Source: Durusdinium trenchii (Eukaryota; Sar; Dinophyceae; Suessiales; Symbiodiniaceae). Taken from it: 64,000 nucleotides of DNA. Positions 23,211-33,999 of the stretch are shown one piece after another. Within the stretch, counting starts at the first letter, position 1. Each line of letters begins with the position of its first letter. The stretch spans positions 551,772-615,771 of the forward strand of contig CAXAMN010023673.1 in assembly GCA_963970005.1 (NCBI GenBank). Reading direction: 5' to 3'. The notes beneath the pieces were generated by a model. The model had not been told where the DNA came from, ran no database searches, and saw only the letters and a list, made by a program, of their open reading frames with translations. The position numbers and the translations under genes are program-made.

Positions 23211-24859
23211 AGGGTAGCAGGTGTTCTGGATAGAATGGTTATGGCCCTGACAGTGGCGGACACGATGGGAGAATCGTCTATGCATTGTCATACGCAAGGA
23301 AGAACTGGTGACTTTGTAGTGCAAAATGTAGTGCAGGAAGTGGTTTCTGGAAGCTCCGGGCCAGTTTGTAGTGCACCTGTAGTACATGCTGGATTCACTG
23401 AATCCTTCACTGACTCCCTTATTGACCTGTCTCACTCACTCCTTGTCTCCCTGACATCTTCACTTACTCAGTCCTTGACTAATTCATCCACCTCCTCTCC
23501 TCACTCATCACGCTGCACTTCAACACATCATTCAAGAAGGACCTGCAAGACCGTTCACGCGGAGACATCACTGCATCGGAAGCAATCTCGTCACTCACCC
23601 CACTGCACTACACTTCACCACATTGCCAACCACCACATTACACAAATTCCCACTTTACACTTTGCCGTGCTACATGTAACCACCGAACGAACCCGTTCAC
23701 CATCCCTTGAATCTTGAATCATCATGTTGCACTTCACTGTACCACTTCAAGCCTCCTCCTCACCTGACGAGTCGTCACACCAATCACGGCCCTATAGTTT
23801 ATATGCTTTGAAACTCTCGCTCACCGGTAGCACAAACATTATGATGGTAAAGCACATGCACAAAAGAGACGAATGATGCAGAGTTGAGCCTGTTTCTAGT
23901 CCTGATTCGTTCCCTTGGGTTCCAGAAGTGGATGCGGGAAACCGAGTCTGCACAAAGACATGGGTGAAGCCCTTCGTGTACAGCTTTGTATATAGGAAGG
24001 GGATGCATTTGAGGTCGTTTGCCGTGTGTACGTCGGATTGATGCACACATGCTCAGACTGCATCAGCAAAAAGACTTCGCAGGTGTCAGTGAGAGTTCAC
24101 CTTGCAGTAGGTCCCTTTCCGTTTTTCAATCATTGGCGTTCCATCGTTGGATCATTGGTCTGGATGTTGTTCTTTGGTTGCTCGTTTCTAAACACTCGCC
24201 GCTGAGGGCAAGGTGATAAAACCTGAAATGTGGAGTGCTTGGTTTGCAGCTCCTTTACACATCTGCTTTTTTTGACACTGTACAGAATTGAACTGTTTTC
24301 CTTTTCCGAGGAAGCAAACTTTGCAACTCCTCAACAAGGAGATCCATCAACGCAGCAGACCGAGGGGGGTGGAAACTCGATCCCGTGTTTCAGTGCGTGT
24401 CTCGGATCACTATTGCTTTTTGCAACCTTTAGGTCTAAAAGCATGCCGTGGCTTGAATCGACGCCAATACCCTGCCCCAACCTCAACAACGCAACTCTCA
24501 GAGCTGCAATTTGTTTTCTGGATTGCCTTCTGATTTTTGGAGCATGCCGAAACTGTAGGTGAAAGGGGAAGCGGAATATTGAATATGGTTATTTTTGACC
24601 ATAACTATATACAGAAATTGTTAAATGACAAGGCGAACAATCTATTTATATACATTCAATGAGGATGACGGGTGATCAACCAATACAACAATGCACTTGG
24701 ATCTTGTTTTGTAGCAATCGCGGTGCTGCACTGTAGCTTGACAAAGCTGAGTTGGTTCCAACCACGAAGGACTGGCAAACCGGTATGTGCATTCCAAACA
24801 ACCGAGAGTCCGAGAGCCACCAAATTTGGCCAATCCTTGCTGAAGCGTTGCATTTTAGC
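23211..24859. other. No recognised gene
   Basis: 23400-23720 is pyrimidine/CA-rich (recurring CTCACTCACT, CACTTCACCAC). A + frame at 24288-24533 (81 codons) is protein-like but unassigned. Confidence 0.3.
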
Positions 24860-24928
24860 AGCAAGAAGCTACTAGTAACAAGGGCATCGCTACTAGAAAC
24901 AAGTGGATTACTACTAGTAACAAGGACT
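24860..24928. repeat. Dispersed TAGTAACAAG-family repeat
   Basis: Forward units CTACTAGTAACAAGGGCATC and CTACTAGTAACAAGGAC. Confidence 0.8.
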
Positions 24929-27900
24929 CCGAATTGAACAGGAGGTGGTGAGCCCAATTCCAGAAGATCCTGAGGGACAGCAAGGCGTGGTCTTGCATGA
25001 TTCCTCCGGCTGACATTCTGCACAATCTAAGAATCCACCTTGCCTAACAGCCTCTTTGTGCAAGAACAAGTGCTAGAACACCACCTCAACGCCAAAGTTG
25101 ATTTTCCGGGAACGCATGCTTAGGACTTTTGAATCCCCCGTCCGCACTCCGATACTGCAGCCTACTGAAGAGGTTTCATTTTGCATAACAGCTTTGTACC
25201 ATGCTCCTAGTGTATGCAAGTCGCTGTCCAAGATGTGCTTTCAGGCCCTAGACGAGATGGAAGGCCATAGTGCTTGCTTGAAGAGTACTAGCGTAGAACC
25301 TGATTCACGGAAACGATTGCATCCAAGTAAACATTAAACCGAATTGTCTCATGTCCTGTGTCAGTCCTTGGACTTATGAACTCCACCTGCGCAATTGGTT
25401 CCAGATCGCTCAGACTCTTCTTGCAGGAGCCACTCACCTCCTGAGATCATTCCGGAGGTCTGAAGCCATGAACATCTGAAAAACATGGAATACTTGTTGA
25501 GCTCATTCCCAAAGTTTATCAGCCTTGCTGCGGAGATTCTTTTGGAGTGCCTAGGAGCCGGTGGCTGAAGCGAGTAAGGTGATACCACCAGTGCAAGGCT
25601 ACAGCCTAGCTACAGATATCCTGAACAAATGAATGCCGTACGGCAAGGTAGCTGGAGGCAACGCCTGAGAAATCGAACTTGGCGACTACCAGCAAGGCAG
25701 AGCTGACACACCTTCGCATCCTTTTGTTTTCAACCAGCCTGGGTATGCCTGGGACCATAATGACTAGACACCTCAAAAGATATTATAAGCTTCAGACCAA
25801 TGCCAGTCCGCCAAGGCAATGGCAAGCTTGGCAAAGTTGGTATCAATTTGAATCACGGGTTGAGAGACAGCTTGCATGCATAGTAGAGGACGGTAGAGCT
25901 GCAGAACTGATAGCATATGGGTGGGGCGAGTTCCTGTACTGTACATGAACCATCGAGCATGTCGCCAATCTTGTGCTGTTGCACCTGCAGTTATGTCCTG
26001 TTTTTTGTATTGGGGTACAAAAGGTTGCATTGCAAAGTTGTCTTCAGGACGGCGTGCTACTGTAAAGATGCTGACAAGATTGAATCGTCAATCAGACGAC
26101 CGCGAATTAGATGACCGCGAGATTAGATTTGGGATAGGTGATGCCCACAAGATAGCTGCGTGCACCCGCAAGCAGGTCAAAACACAGGTGGGAAAACAAC
26201 TATACACAGACACAATTATATACATAATAGTACATAATAGAACGACTTGTGACATTGGCGCTCTATTCCGTTGATGCCAATCGGACTCCTACTGGAGGCC
26301 GCTGGTAGCTCACAGCGTGGGCCCCGATTCTTGTGTTGACACTTCTCTGAAAGAGTACTGTAGATGCCAACTTTTGTTAGGAACATGGAAAAAGTGTTGG
26401 CTCAAAGCGTTTCTGTGGACGGCGCAGTATCACTCCAAAGTTCAGCTTGTGTCACACTGGTACACTCTGCGAAAGCCAGCCACCGAGCGGCGATTGCATG
26501 ACTGAAATTGGCTCGACAGAGGTGCTGAGCATGCGGCCACTGAGCGCCCAGCCATTACGCCGGGCACGCAAATGCGATTTCCTGCAACCGCATCACTTGA
26601 TTGACGTGACAAGTGACAAGAAACATAATCTCTCAAAAACTAGATGAAAGATTGAGGGGGTAGAGCGAGCATGCAGAGTCTTAGCGCAAGAAAAGCTTGA
26701 CAATGTCTCACTACTGGACACAACCAGACCAAATACAATGTCTGCTTAGAAGCAAGAACACAAAAAGGAACTTGTGCCATCTGAGGACCCGGGCATCTCG
26801 GGCCGTGAACTTGTTCTAAACAAGATTTGCTCGAGCAACATCAGCTGTGCTTGAAATTTATGATCACCACACCTCTTTACGGGTGCCTTTTGGGTCCTTT
26901 TGGTTTGTAAGGCCAGAGGCAGCCACAAAGATGAAGCAAAGCATGGACGTGTCGGGCCCTTGCAATGGGACGTTGCTTTGGGCATTTCCGGGTATCTTTT
27001 TCTGAACAATTCGACAGGCTCGTGCTCGAGAGCGCATCTCCACACGACGTATGTCCCTGGATGAGTTTTGGGCCCCTTTCGAGCCGGGTGCCTGGTCATG
27101 TAGCTCACAGCTCGCCATTAAAGGTGTTTCAAACCCACCAAATGCGTCCTATGATATACTATATATATACACATACATACACACATACACATGATAATGA
27201 ACTCCATTGTCAGCAAGGTCGGGTTCCTCCTCCTCCTCTAGACGAAACTCAGCCGCGCACCCAACATTTGACGGCACCAAGCAGCTCAGTGAGTAGATCT
27301 TGTTTCAAGGCTCAAGAGTCGTCACAGCCTGAGAAAGTGCACCAAGTTCTCAGTTAGAGCCCTTGATTCTGATTGAAGGACAGGGCACCACGGGCAGGCC
27401 CTTCGCTTTGTTTCATGCGGCAGTCGCCCTTCTGAATACCTTATCTTTGCAGGGCCGCAAGTCTGGTGCGAAGAGGCCGGATGGAACTTGGGAAGGAAAG
27501 AGAAAATGCTGCAGCCGGCGGTTGCTATTATATAGGTTGAAGGCCATGTCGTGTGTGAGCGTGAGGGTGTTTCGACTCCAGTCCTTGTGCCAGGTTTCCA
27601 CAGGCCTGTGCTGTGCTGCGTTGTTGTTGCAACGTCCAGAGTCTTCTTTTGAAAGGACTTTGTGACCCTTTCAAGCAACATGTCACATTCCGATCATTGT
27701 ATACAGGGGCGCAAAAGGGGACCCAAAGCAACATGATCTAAGTTTACCACCCCAAGACTGCCCATGAACTGAGCAGCCTCCATGCACGACGTAGCTACAA
27801 CCAATCAGGAAGATATGAAGGGCAAGGGATGATGAAGTTCATATGCATGCTTCCCATGCACGACACAAAAGCAACTGTACACTGAGTCATACTGAGTCCA

Positions 27901-29064
27901 AAGTTGCCTACCTGCATTTTTGCGCAATAGAGCCAAAATACTTTTGTATCAATCACTGCTTTCTCTCGGCTTGTGGCCTCGATATACGGAAATTGCATGG
28001 ACTTATCTAAAGAAGATCTATCATGCATGAAAGTAATGAAGCACAAAGATTGAAAAAGGTTTTCAGAAGTTACTGTTACTACTCAAGTTACTCAAGGAGC
28101 AGGTATTCAGTACAACGCCTGAGTTCAGAGCTGAACATGTTGAAGCAGAGGACATAAAGAGAGATCGAGAGTGTACACAATGGAGCACGGAGAAAAGCCC
28201 ACGTAGAATGAAAGAAGCGCGTGATGATAGTCAAGCAAGATGCAGTTGAGTGCAAGGGATCGTGCACTCTAGTTCTGGCACGTGCTACTCCACTTGCTTC
28301 CGCCTCGGGGCTGAAAAGATAGGAAAACAAGAATGTCAACCCGGGCCTTTTAAAAGGCTCTTTATGAAAGCGTCCAAACACTTCATATTTTCCTTTTCTT
28401 TTCGTCCTTGCGTTTGCCACTACAGTCACTATTGCTTGAGAGAAGTCGCCCTGAGTCACCCTGGTCGGAAGTAGAGAAGAGCACGCAAGACAAAAGCAGA
28501 AGGATAGCGACTGGAACAGCAGAGACTGGACAAAATGAATAGGCCAATAGAACTAGACAGACAAACATTTGGAGTGTAGAGTAATGACCGCCAATGTTGA
28601 CCGACTGGGCGAGAGCCCTTGCCAAACAGATAGGAAAACAATGGAAAACATAGTATATATACAGATCACACACACACTATTTGGTTTGCCACTCTTTATG
28701 TCAAAGCCTGTTCAAGTCTGCATAGATGTCACGTTTTGTCGCTTGGCAGGGACTGATTGGATTTGTTTAATTCAATTCCTATTCGCCTCTTCCAGGCCTA
28801 TGCTGGCCGAAGGTGCGGAATTGTGCGAAGGGTGGGGGGAGGGTTGGAATCAGTTGTGCTCCAAGTATCTATGGCCTCCAGACTGCCTCGAAGAATGCTT
28901 GGGAAGTGAAGTCCAAAACAGTACGCACCAAACATCTAGGCAAATCCTTTCTCTCCATGGAACTTGACTGAACAGGGGCAGTTCAAATGATCGCCGGCAC
29001 GTCAGCATGCGTCTGATCCTGAGAGTTCATGTCGTTGATTTTTTTTAAAAATTTTAATTCTAAT
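24929..29064. other. No recognised gene; weak exon candidates
   Basis: The best candidate is the + frame 25679-25948, whose C-terminal half (WQAWQSWYQFESRVERQLA) is Trp-rich and protein-like. Others are at 27216-27355 and 28797-28967. None was assigned. CA and TA runs lie at 27157-27190 and 28648-28678. Confidence 0.3.
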
Positions 29065-29126
29065 AGCTCTTTGTTACTACTAGTAAGGCACTTGTTACTA
29101 CTAGCGATGCACTTGTTACTAGTAGA
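29065..29126. repeat. Dispersed TAGTAACAAG-family repeat
   Basis: Reverse units CTTTGTTACTACTAGTAAGG and CTTGTTACTAGTAGAAAC. Confidence 0.8.
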
Positions 29127-29186
29127 AACAATAATTGTTCAAAGGTATACAGTATATTCCTTTATTGAAGCACAGTCTCTCCTCAG

Positions 29187-29463
29187 GCGAGACTGACTCT
29201 GACGTCGAGGAGACCTCGAGCATGCGCTTTCTAGACATTGGCTTGAGATGGTTGAACATGTTTGTGGTGTTGTTGCATCGCAATGTCTTTTCTGATAGGA
29301 TGCTGATGAGGATGGCGACGAGACTCGATTGCCAAGAAAGCCTCTTTACGATCAAACCTGGATTGACTTTCCAAGCCTAACCCAGTGCAACAATCTCTTG
29401 CGCTTCTGCCAAGGATGTGGCAAGCGGCACAACCGACATGTTGGGGCGCTCTTTGCCTTTGAG
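29187..29463 (+). CDS. Two exons of an unrecognised acidic Cys/His protein
   Basis: Two stretches with dinoflagellate-style splice signals join in frame. 29187-29209 encodes an acidic run (ETDSDVE), with a GA donor at 29210 and the acceptor at 29298. 29299-29463 encodes 55 residues, acidic first, then PLYDQTWIDFPSLTQC and CQGCGKRHNRH, with a GT donor at 29464. The Cys/His cluster could bind zinc but fits no family I can name. The exons before and after were not located. The call rests on splice consistency and composition only. Confidence 0.45.
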
Positions 29464-29771
29464 GGTGATGGATGACTAGAACAAATCCCTGGCATGGCAG
29501 GACGACTGCCCGACAGGAGCTCTTTAGTAATGAATTGGCAGACTGAGTGCATACAGACCTGTTGAAAGATGGACAAACAAACCATTTGCCTTCAGCTCTG
29601 AAAATGTTTCCGGCAAAGCGGTGCAGGACTCAGCCAGATCGTTCGCATAATCTTCAGGCCTTTTCCCCAAACCAGTAGTCAACAGCCTGTTTGTGCAAGG
29701 AAGCTGCCACCAGAGGGCCATTGTACTTGCATTGAGGCTTTTATATATATTTACCAGGCTACCGCCTGCAG
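29464..29771. other. No recognised gene
   Basis: No motif, RNA gene or repeat identified. A short TA run at 29741-29752 abuts the fold-back element. Confidence 0.5.
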
Positions 29772-30616
29772 CCGCCGACCCCCAAGGGATAGAACCTTAG
29801 CGCTAGCCTTGCTCTATGTTAGCCTTAGCCTTAAGCCTTAGCCTTAGCCTTAAGAGTGCAGACCCAACCCAGCACCACCAAAGCAGGTACCCAAAAAGTC
29901 GACTTTTTGGGTACCTCCCAGATTTACCATCGGACGTCAGCTCTTGCATGAACCCCGATCATTGCCCAAGAATTTAGACCCAACCCTTCACCACCAAAGC
30001 AGGTACCCAAAAAGTCGACCTTTTGGGTACCTCCCAGGTTTACCATCGGACGTCATCTCTTGCATGAACCCCGTAATGCTGAACCCTCGTCCCCATAAAG
30101 GATATCATTGCCCAAGAACTTAGACCCAACCCAGCACCACCAAAGCAGGTACCCAAAAAGACAAAGCCTAGAGCATTCCTAGGAAAATGCCAGAAAAGCC
30201 TTTGAAAATCTCATAAGCCAACAGAAAACGTGACAAAATCTACGAAAAAGCAAGGGCATTGGCCGGGACCATGCCGCGACCAGCCCGGGATTCGAGCCCA
30301 GGACCATTTTGGACCGTGCTTATTTTCCCGCGCGGGTCGAGAGGGTGCCCCAAGATGTAAATCAATTGGGATGGCAGAATCTTGGACAATCCACGTCACA
30401 ATCAGGTAGCTTTCCTGGAGAATTTCCGTCGCTTTTAGGGCCGGATTTCGTCACTGCAACAAGGGTCCGGAGGGGTAGGGGAGGTAAGGTCTAGGTCTAG
30501 GTCTAAGGCTAAGGACTAGGTCTAAGGCTAAGGACTAAGGCTAAGGCTAAGGCTAAGGCTTAAGGCTAAGGCTAAAATCGACAGTCACGCCTCACCCCAC
30601 GGTGTGGGGTCGGCGG
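29772..30616. mobile_element. Fold-back/MITE-like element with 11-bp terminal inverted repeats
   Basis: CCGCCGACCCC (29772-29782) is inverted as GGGGTCGGCGG (30606-30616). Inside each end is an array of the same hexamer in opposite orientation, CCTTAG on the left (29795-29852) and CTAAGG on the right (30482-30576), so the ends can fold back over more than 80 nt. The right end also holds a small hairpin, ACCCCAC/GTGGGGT. Both flanks are TA-rich. No coding capacity is seen, so it would be non-autonomous. Confidence 0.6.
29862..30170. repeat. Tandem repeat carrying a 30-bp palindrome
   Basis: Three units of about 115-150 bp start at AGACCCAACCC (29862, 29976, 30122). Unit 1 contains a perfect 30-bp palindrome at 29886-29915 (half-site GGTACCCAAAAAGTC). 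Unit 2 (30002-30031) has it with one mismatch. Unit 3 keeps only the left half. Units share ACCATCGGACGTCA and TCTTGCATGAACCCCG. Confidence 0.85.
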
Positions 30617-30665
30617 ATTATATATATATACTGTATATATATATACTGTATATATATATATATAT
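30617..30665. repeat. (TA)n microsatellite with ACTGTA interruptions
   Basis: Nearly pure TA, broken twice by CTGTA, directly next to the right inverted repeat of the fold-back element. Confidence 0.9.
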
Positions 30666-31572
30666 GTCATTGTAGATCACGAAAGCCAGCCGATAGGCAG
30701 GGCTTGAGGCAGGGAGCGAACGAAGTGAGTTAAAGGGGGTGTGGGGGGGCTGGTCGCGAGTGGGCAATTTCGGAGAGGCGAACCCAGAGCCTGGTGGGGG
30801 AGAGCGAAAAAAAGAGGTGGCCACTTGGTAGTGAAAATGAGTCGTTTTTGGGAGTGATGTGATGCAGGTGATGTAATTATCAAGTAGTGCATCATTAGCA
30901 TCACGAGGGGCTCAGGAGGCAATGTAAACCGTTTTCTACCAGGTTGGGAGTTCACGTCAATGATAGGAAAGAGGGGAGGGGGCAACGGGACGCGAAGAAT
31001 GGTTGGAGCTCCTCCAGAAAAGGGAGATGCGCGCCTCCCATGGCCAGTGAAGTTGTGTGAAAGGGAGGTGCGTGTCTCAGACATTGTGTGATCTGTGAGG
31101 AGCCAGAATGCTGTGGGGAAGGTGGAAGACAGGCATAGCGTAGGAGGACGTGGTAGGAAAAGAGTGTTTCAAGAAATGTTGTTTGCAAGAAATGTTAGAG
31201 CTTGGGGGTGCCCTTTTTTTTGAAGGTGAAGACACCTGTCAACAATACGCAAAAGGGCACCAATGCTGTGGTCCGTTGAGGGCAGGAAAGAGAACAAAAT
31301 GCAGCGGGCAAGCTTTGAATTGCTTGGGGGTGCTCTTTCTTAACGGTGAAGAGGTCTAGTTGCCGGACTCAGAAGGGCACCCCATATGGGGTGGGAGTTC
31401 ATGTGGACGAGACAGGCATAGTGGAGGAGGACATGATATGAAACGATGCGACCCATTCATTGAGAACAGGAAGGGAACAGAATGCAGCGGGCAAGCTTTG
31501 AGTTGCTTGGGGGTGTCCAAAACACTCGTGAACCACGACAAAAATGGGCACCACCCGTTTTACTTCAGAAAA
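30666..31572. repeat. Degenerate ~185-bp repeats; no gene
   Basis: The block AATGCAGCGGGCAAGCTTTG, followed by a variant of TTGCTTGGGGGTG, occurs at about 31299 and 31483. A related partial copy lies at 31196. The surrounding sequence is G-rich with no supported coding region. Confidence 0.55.
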
Positions 31573-31609
31573 CGAAGTTATGCGGGTGTGGTTTTTACGC
31601 GTTTTTGTG
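31573..31609 (+). repeat. Left arm of a long-distance inverted repeat
   Basis: Its reverse complement is found at 35498-35535 with one mismatch over the 34-nt core (core ACCCGCATAACTTCG), 3.9 kb away, enclosing the satellite block. Confidence 0.75.
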
Positions 31610-31732
31610 ATTTGTGGTTTTCTGTGTTTTTATTGAAAATGTTAGTTGTTCCCCACATCTTAGTGTGGGGTTCTTCTTTTCTATGTCTCATCCCGCTTCT
31701 CCCGCTCCTCCCGCCACACCCACAGAGACACA

Positions 31733-32186
31733 CACCAAGACAACACACACAGAGACAACACACACTGAGACAACACACACCGAGACAACACACACAGAGA
31801 TCACACACACAGAGACAACACACACCGAGACAACACACACAGAGATCACAGACACAGACACAACACACACCGAGACCACACACACAGAGATCACACACAC
31901 AGACACAACACACACCGAGACCACACACACAGAGACCACACACACCGAGACAACACACACCGAGACCACACACACAGAGATCACACACACAGAGATCACA
32001 TACACAGAGATCACACACACAGAGACAACACAGACCGAGATCACACAGACAGAGATCACACACACAGAGACAACACACACACACACACCGAGACAACACA
32101 GACCGAGACCACACACACCGAGACCACACACACCGAGACCACACACACCGAGATCACACACACCGAGACCACACACACAGAGACGG
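31733..32186 (+). repeat. CACACA/GAGA compound microsatellite
   Basis: About 450 bp of 12-15 bp units such as ACACACACAGAGAC and ACACACCGAGAC. The long open frames on both strands here are a by-product of the repeat period. Confidence 0.95.
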
Positions 32187-32187
32187 C

Positions 32188-32645
32188 GCTCTCTTAGAGG
32201 GTCTGGCGGTTGCGTTGTCGCCGGTGGTCGGCTGTGGTCGCCTGTGGTCGCCGCTGGTCGGCTGCGGCGCTGTCTTATTATGAATTGCAGTAGATCTCGC
32301 TCTCTTAGAGGGTCTGGCGGTTGCGTTGTCGCCGGTGGTCGGCTGTGGTCGCCTGTGGTCGCCGCTGGTCGGCTGCGGCGCTGTCTTATTGTGAATTGCA
32401 GTAGATCTCGCTCTCTTAGAGGGTCTGGCGGTTGCGTTGTCGCCGGTGGTCGGCTGTGGTCGCCTGTGGTCGCCGCTGGTCGGCTGCGGCGCTGTCTTAT
32501 TGTGAATTGCAGTAGATCTCGCTCGCTTAGAGGGTCTGGCGGTTGCGTTGTCGCCGGTGGTCGGCTGTGGTCGCCGCTGGTCGGCTGCGGCGCCGTCTTA
32601 TTGTGAATTGCAGTAGATCTTGCTCTCTTAGAGGGTCTGGCGGTT
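32188..32645 (+). repeat. 111-bp tandem repeat, four units plus part
   Basis: Units start with GCTCTCTTAGAGGGTCTGG at 32188, 32299, 32410 (exact 111-bp spacing), 32521 (variant GCTCGCTTAGAGGGTCTGG) and 32622 (after a unit short by 10 bp). Each contains a run of GGTCGCC/GGTCGGC steps. Confidence 0.95.
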
Positions 32646-32647
32646 GC

Positions 32648-33395
32648 GACTTGGTAGTACAACGTTAGTACGCGGAGTATCTGGGGAGTGGGAAGATGAG
32701 AACTGGCGACTTTGTAGTACAACTTTAGTACGCGGAGTATGTGGCGAGTTGGAAGATGAGAACTGGTGACTTTGCGGTACAACTTTAGTACGCGGACCAG
32801 CTGGGGAGCTGGAAGATGAGCACTGGCGACTTTGTAGTACAACTTTAGTACGCCGAGTAGCTGGGGAGCTGGAAGCTGAGAACTGGCGACTTTGTAGTAC
32901 AACTTTAGTACGCGGAGTAGCTGTGGATCTGGAAGCTGAGAACTGGCGACTTTGTAGTACCACTTTAGTACGCGGAGCAATCTGTGGAGCTGGAAGCTGA
33001 GAACTGGCGACTTTGTAGTACAACTTCAGTACGCGGAGTAGCTGTGGAGCTGGAAGCTGAGAACTGGCGAGTTTCTAGTACAACTTTAGTACGCGGAGCA
33101 ATCTGTGCTGGAAGCTGAGAACTGGCGACTTTGTAGTGCAACTTTAGTACGCGGAGTAGCTGGGGAGCTGGAAGCTGAGAACTGGCGACTTGGTAGTACA
33201 ACTTTAGTACGCGGAGTAGCTGGGGAGTGGGAAGATGAGAACTGGCGACTTGGTAGTACAACTTGAGTACGCGGAGTATCTGGGGAGCTGGAAGATGAGC
33301 AATGGCGACCTTGTAGTACAACTGTAGTACGCGGAGTAGCTGGCGAGCTGGAAGCTGAGAACTGGCGACTTGGTAGTACAACTTTAGTACATTAT
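32648..33395 (-). repeat. 60-bp tandem satellite encoding a 20-residue repeat on the - strand
   Basis: About 12.5 copies with exact 60-bp spacing over most of the array, shifting by one or a few bases near 33000 and 33100. Core: GGCGACTTTGTAGTACAACT then TTAGTACGCGGAGTAGCTG. Because 60 is a multiple of 3, the - strand reads as a periodic 20-mer containing VLKLYYKVASSQLPAPQLL. The frame breaks where unit length changes, and no start context or flanking domain supports a gene. Confidence 0.93.
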
Positions 33396-33887
33396 GCCCC
33401 ATATTGCGGACGTGCGACCACCGCTGGGGTTGTTGGCTAGTTGTGGCTGCGCACACCTGTGTGCAGCGTGCACAATACCTCGTACATCCGTCGCGCGCAT
33501 CACTCTCTTACACCTTCTCTCCCACCCCTCTGTTGTCGGAAGCTGATATCACTTCCTGACAAGGCCGTGTTGTAGAAGCTATTGAGACTCTGACTGCTTT
33601 GTGCTTTAGAAACTTAAGATTCGCAAAGATTCATATGTGGGGTTATCCGGTCCTTTAATTTTGAAAAACGTGTCTAGCAAAAATGTCGACTTGTAATCTG
33701 TCAAATTTCTCATCAATCTTATTCAAACATACTAGCTCTCATGATTCCCACACAGAATTCCATCGACCATCATCTATCAGCAAGTCCACGACATCCCATC
33801 ATACATCATCAGGTCATCACCTCTATGAGGGAGATCTGGTCTCCAAGACCTCCAATCTCAATGAGTTCTCAATCTTCAGCAACGGGG
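33396..33887. other. No recognised gene
   Basis: Nothing supported; no repeat unit longer than 20 bp seen. Confidence 0.45.
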
Positions 33888-33999
33888 GCCTGGGCCTGGG
33901 CTTCTCTGATGGGCGGCGAAAAAATAGAATTGCTCGTGGAATTGGACAACCATTTTTTTTTGGGCGCCCCCACCCCCCCAGAGAAGCCCAGGCCCAGGC
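33888..33999. repeat. Inverted repeat with 21-bp perfect arms
   Basis: Arm GCCTGGGCCTGGGCTTCTCT+G at 33888-33908 is perfectly inverted at 33979-33999. A second, overlapping imperfect pair sits around GCTCGTGGAATTGG (33939) and CCAATTCCACAAGC (34029), so two fold-backs interlock. Poly-T/poly-C tracts lie in the loop. Confidence 0.85.

Noticed and set aside
30265-30310. tRNA gene or tRNA-derived SINE (GGATTCGAGCCC box-B-like)
   Set aside because: A T-arm-like stretch exists, but no A box, D-arm, anticodon stem or acceptor pairing was found on either strand.
31614-32980. Very long open frames (330 codons + and 430 codons -) as genes
   Set aside because: They run through three tandem repeats whose periods are multiples of three or stop-free. 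No domain, start context or codon bias supports coding.
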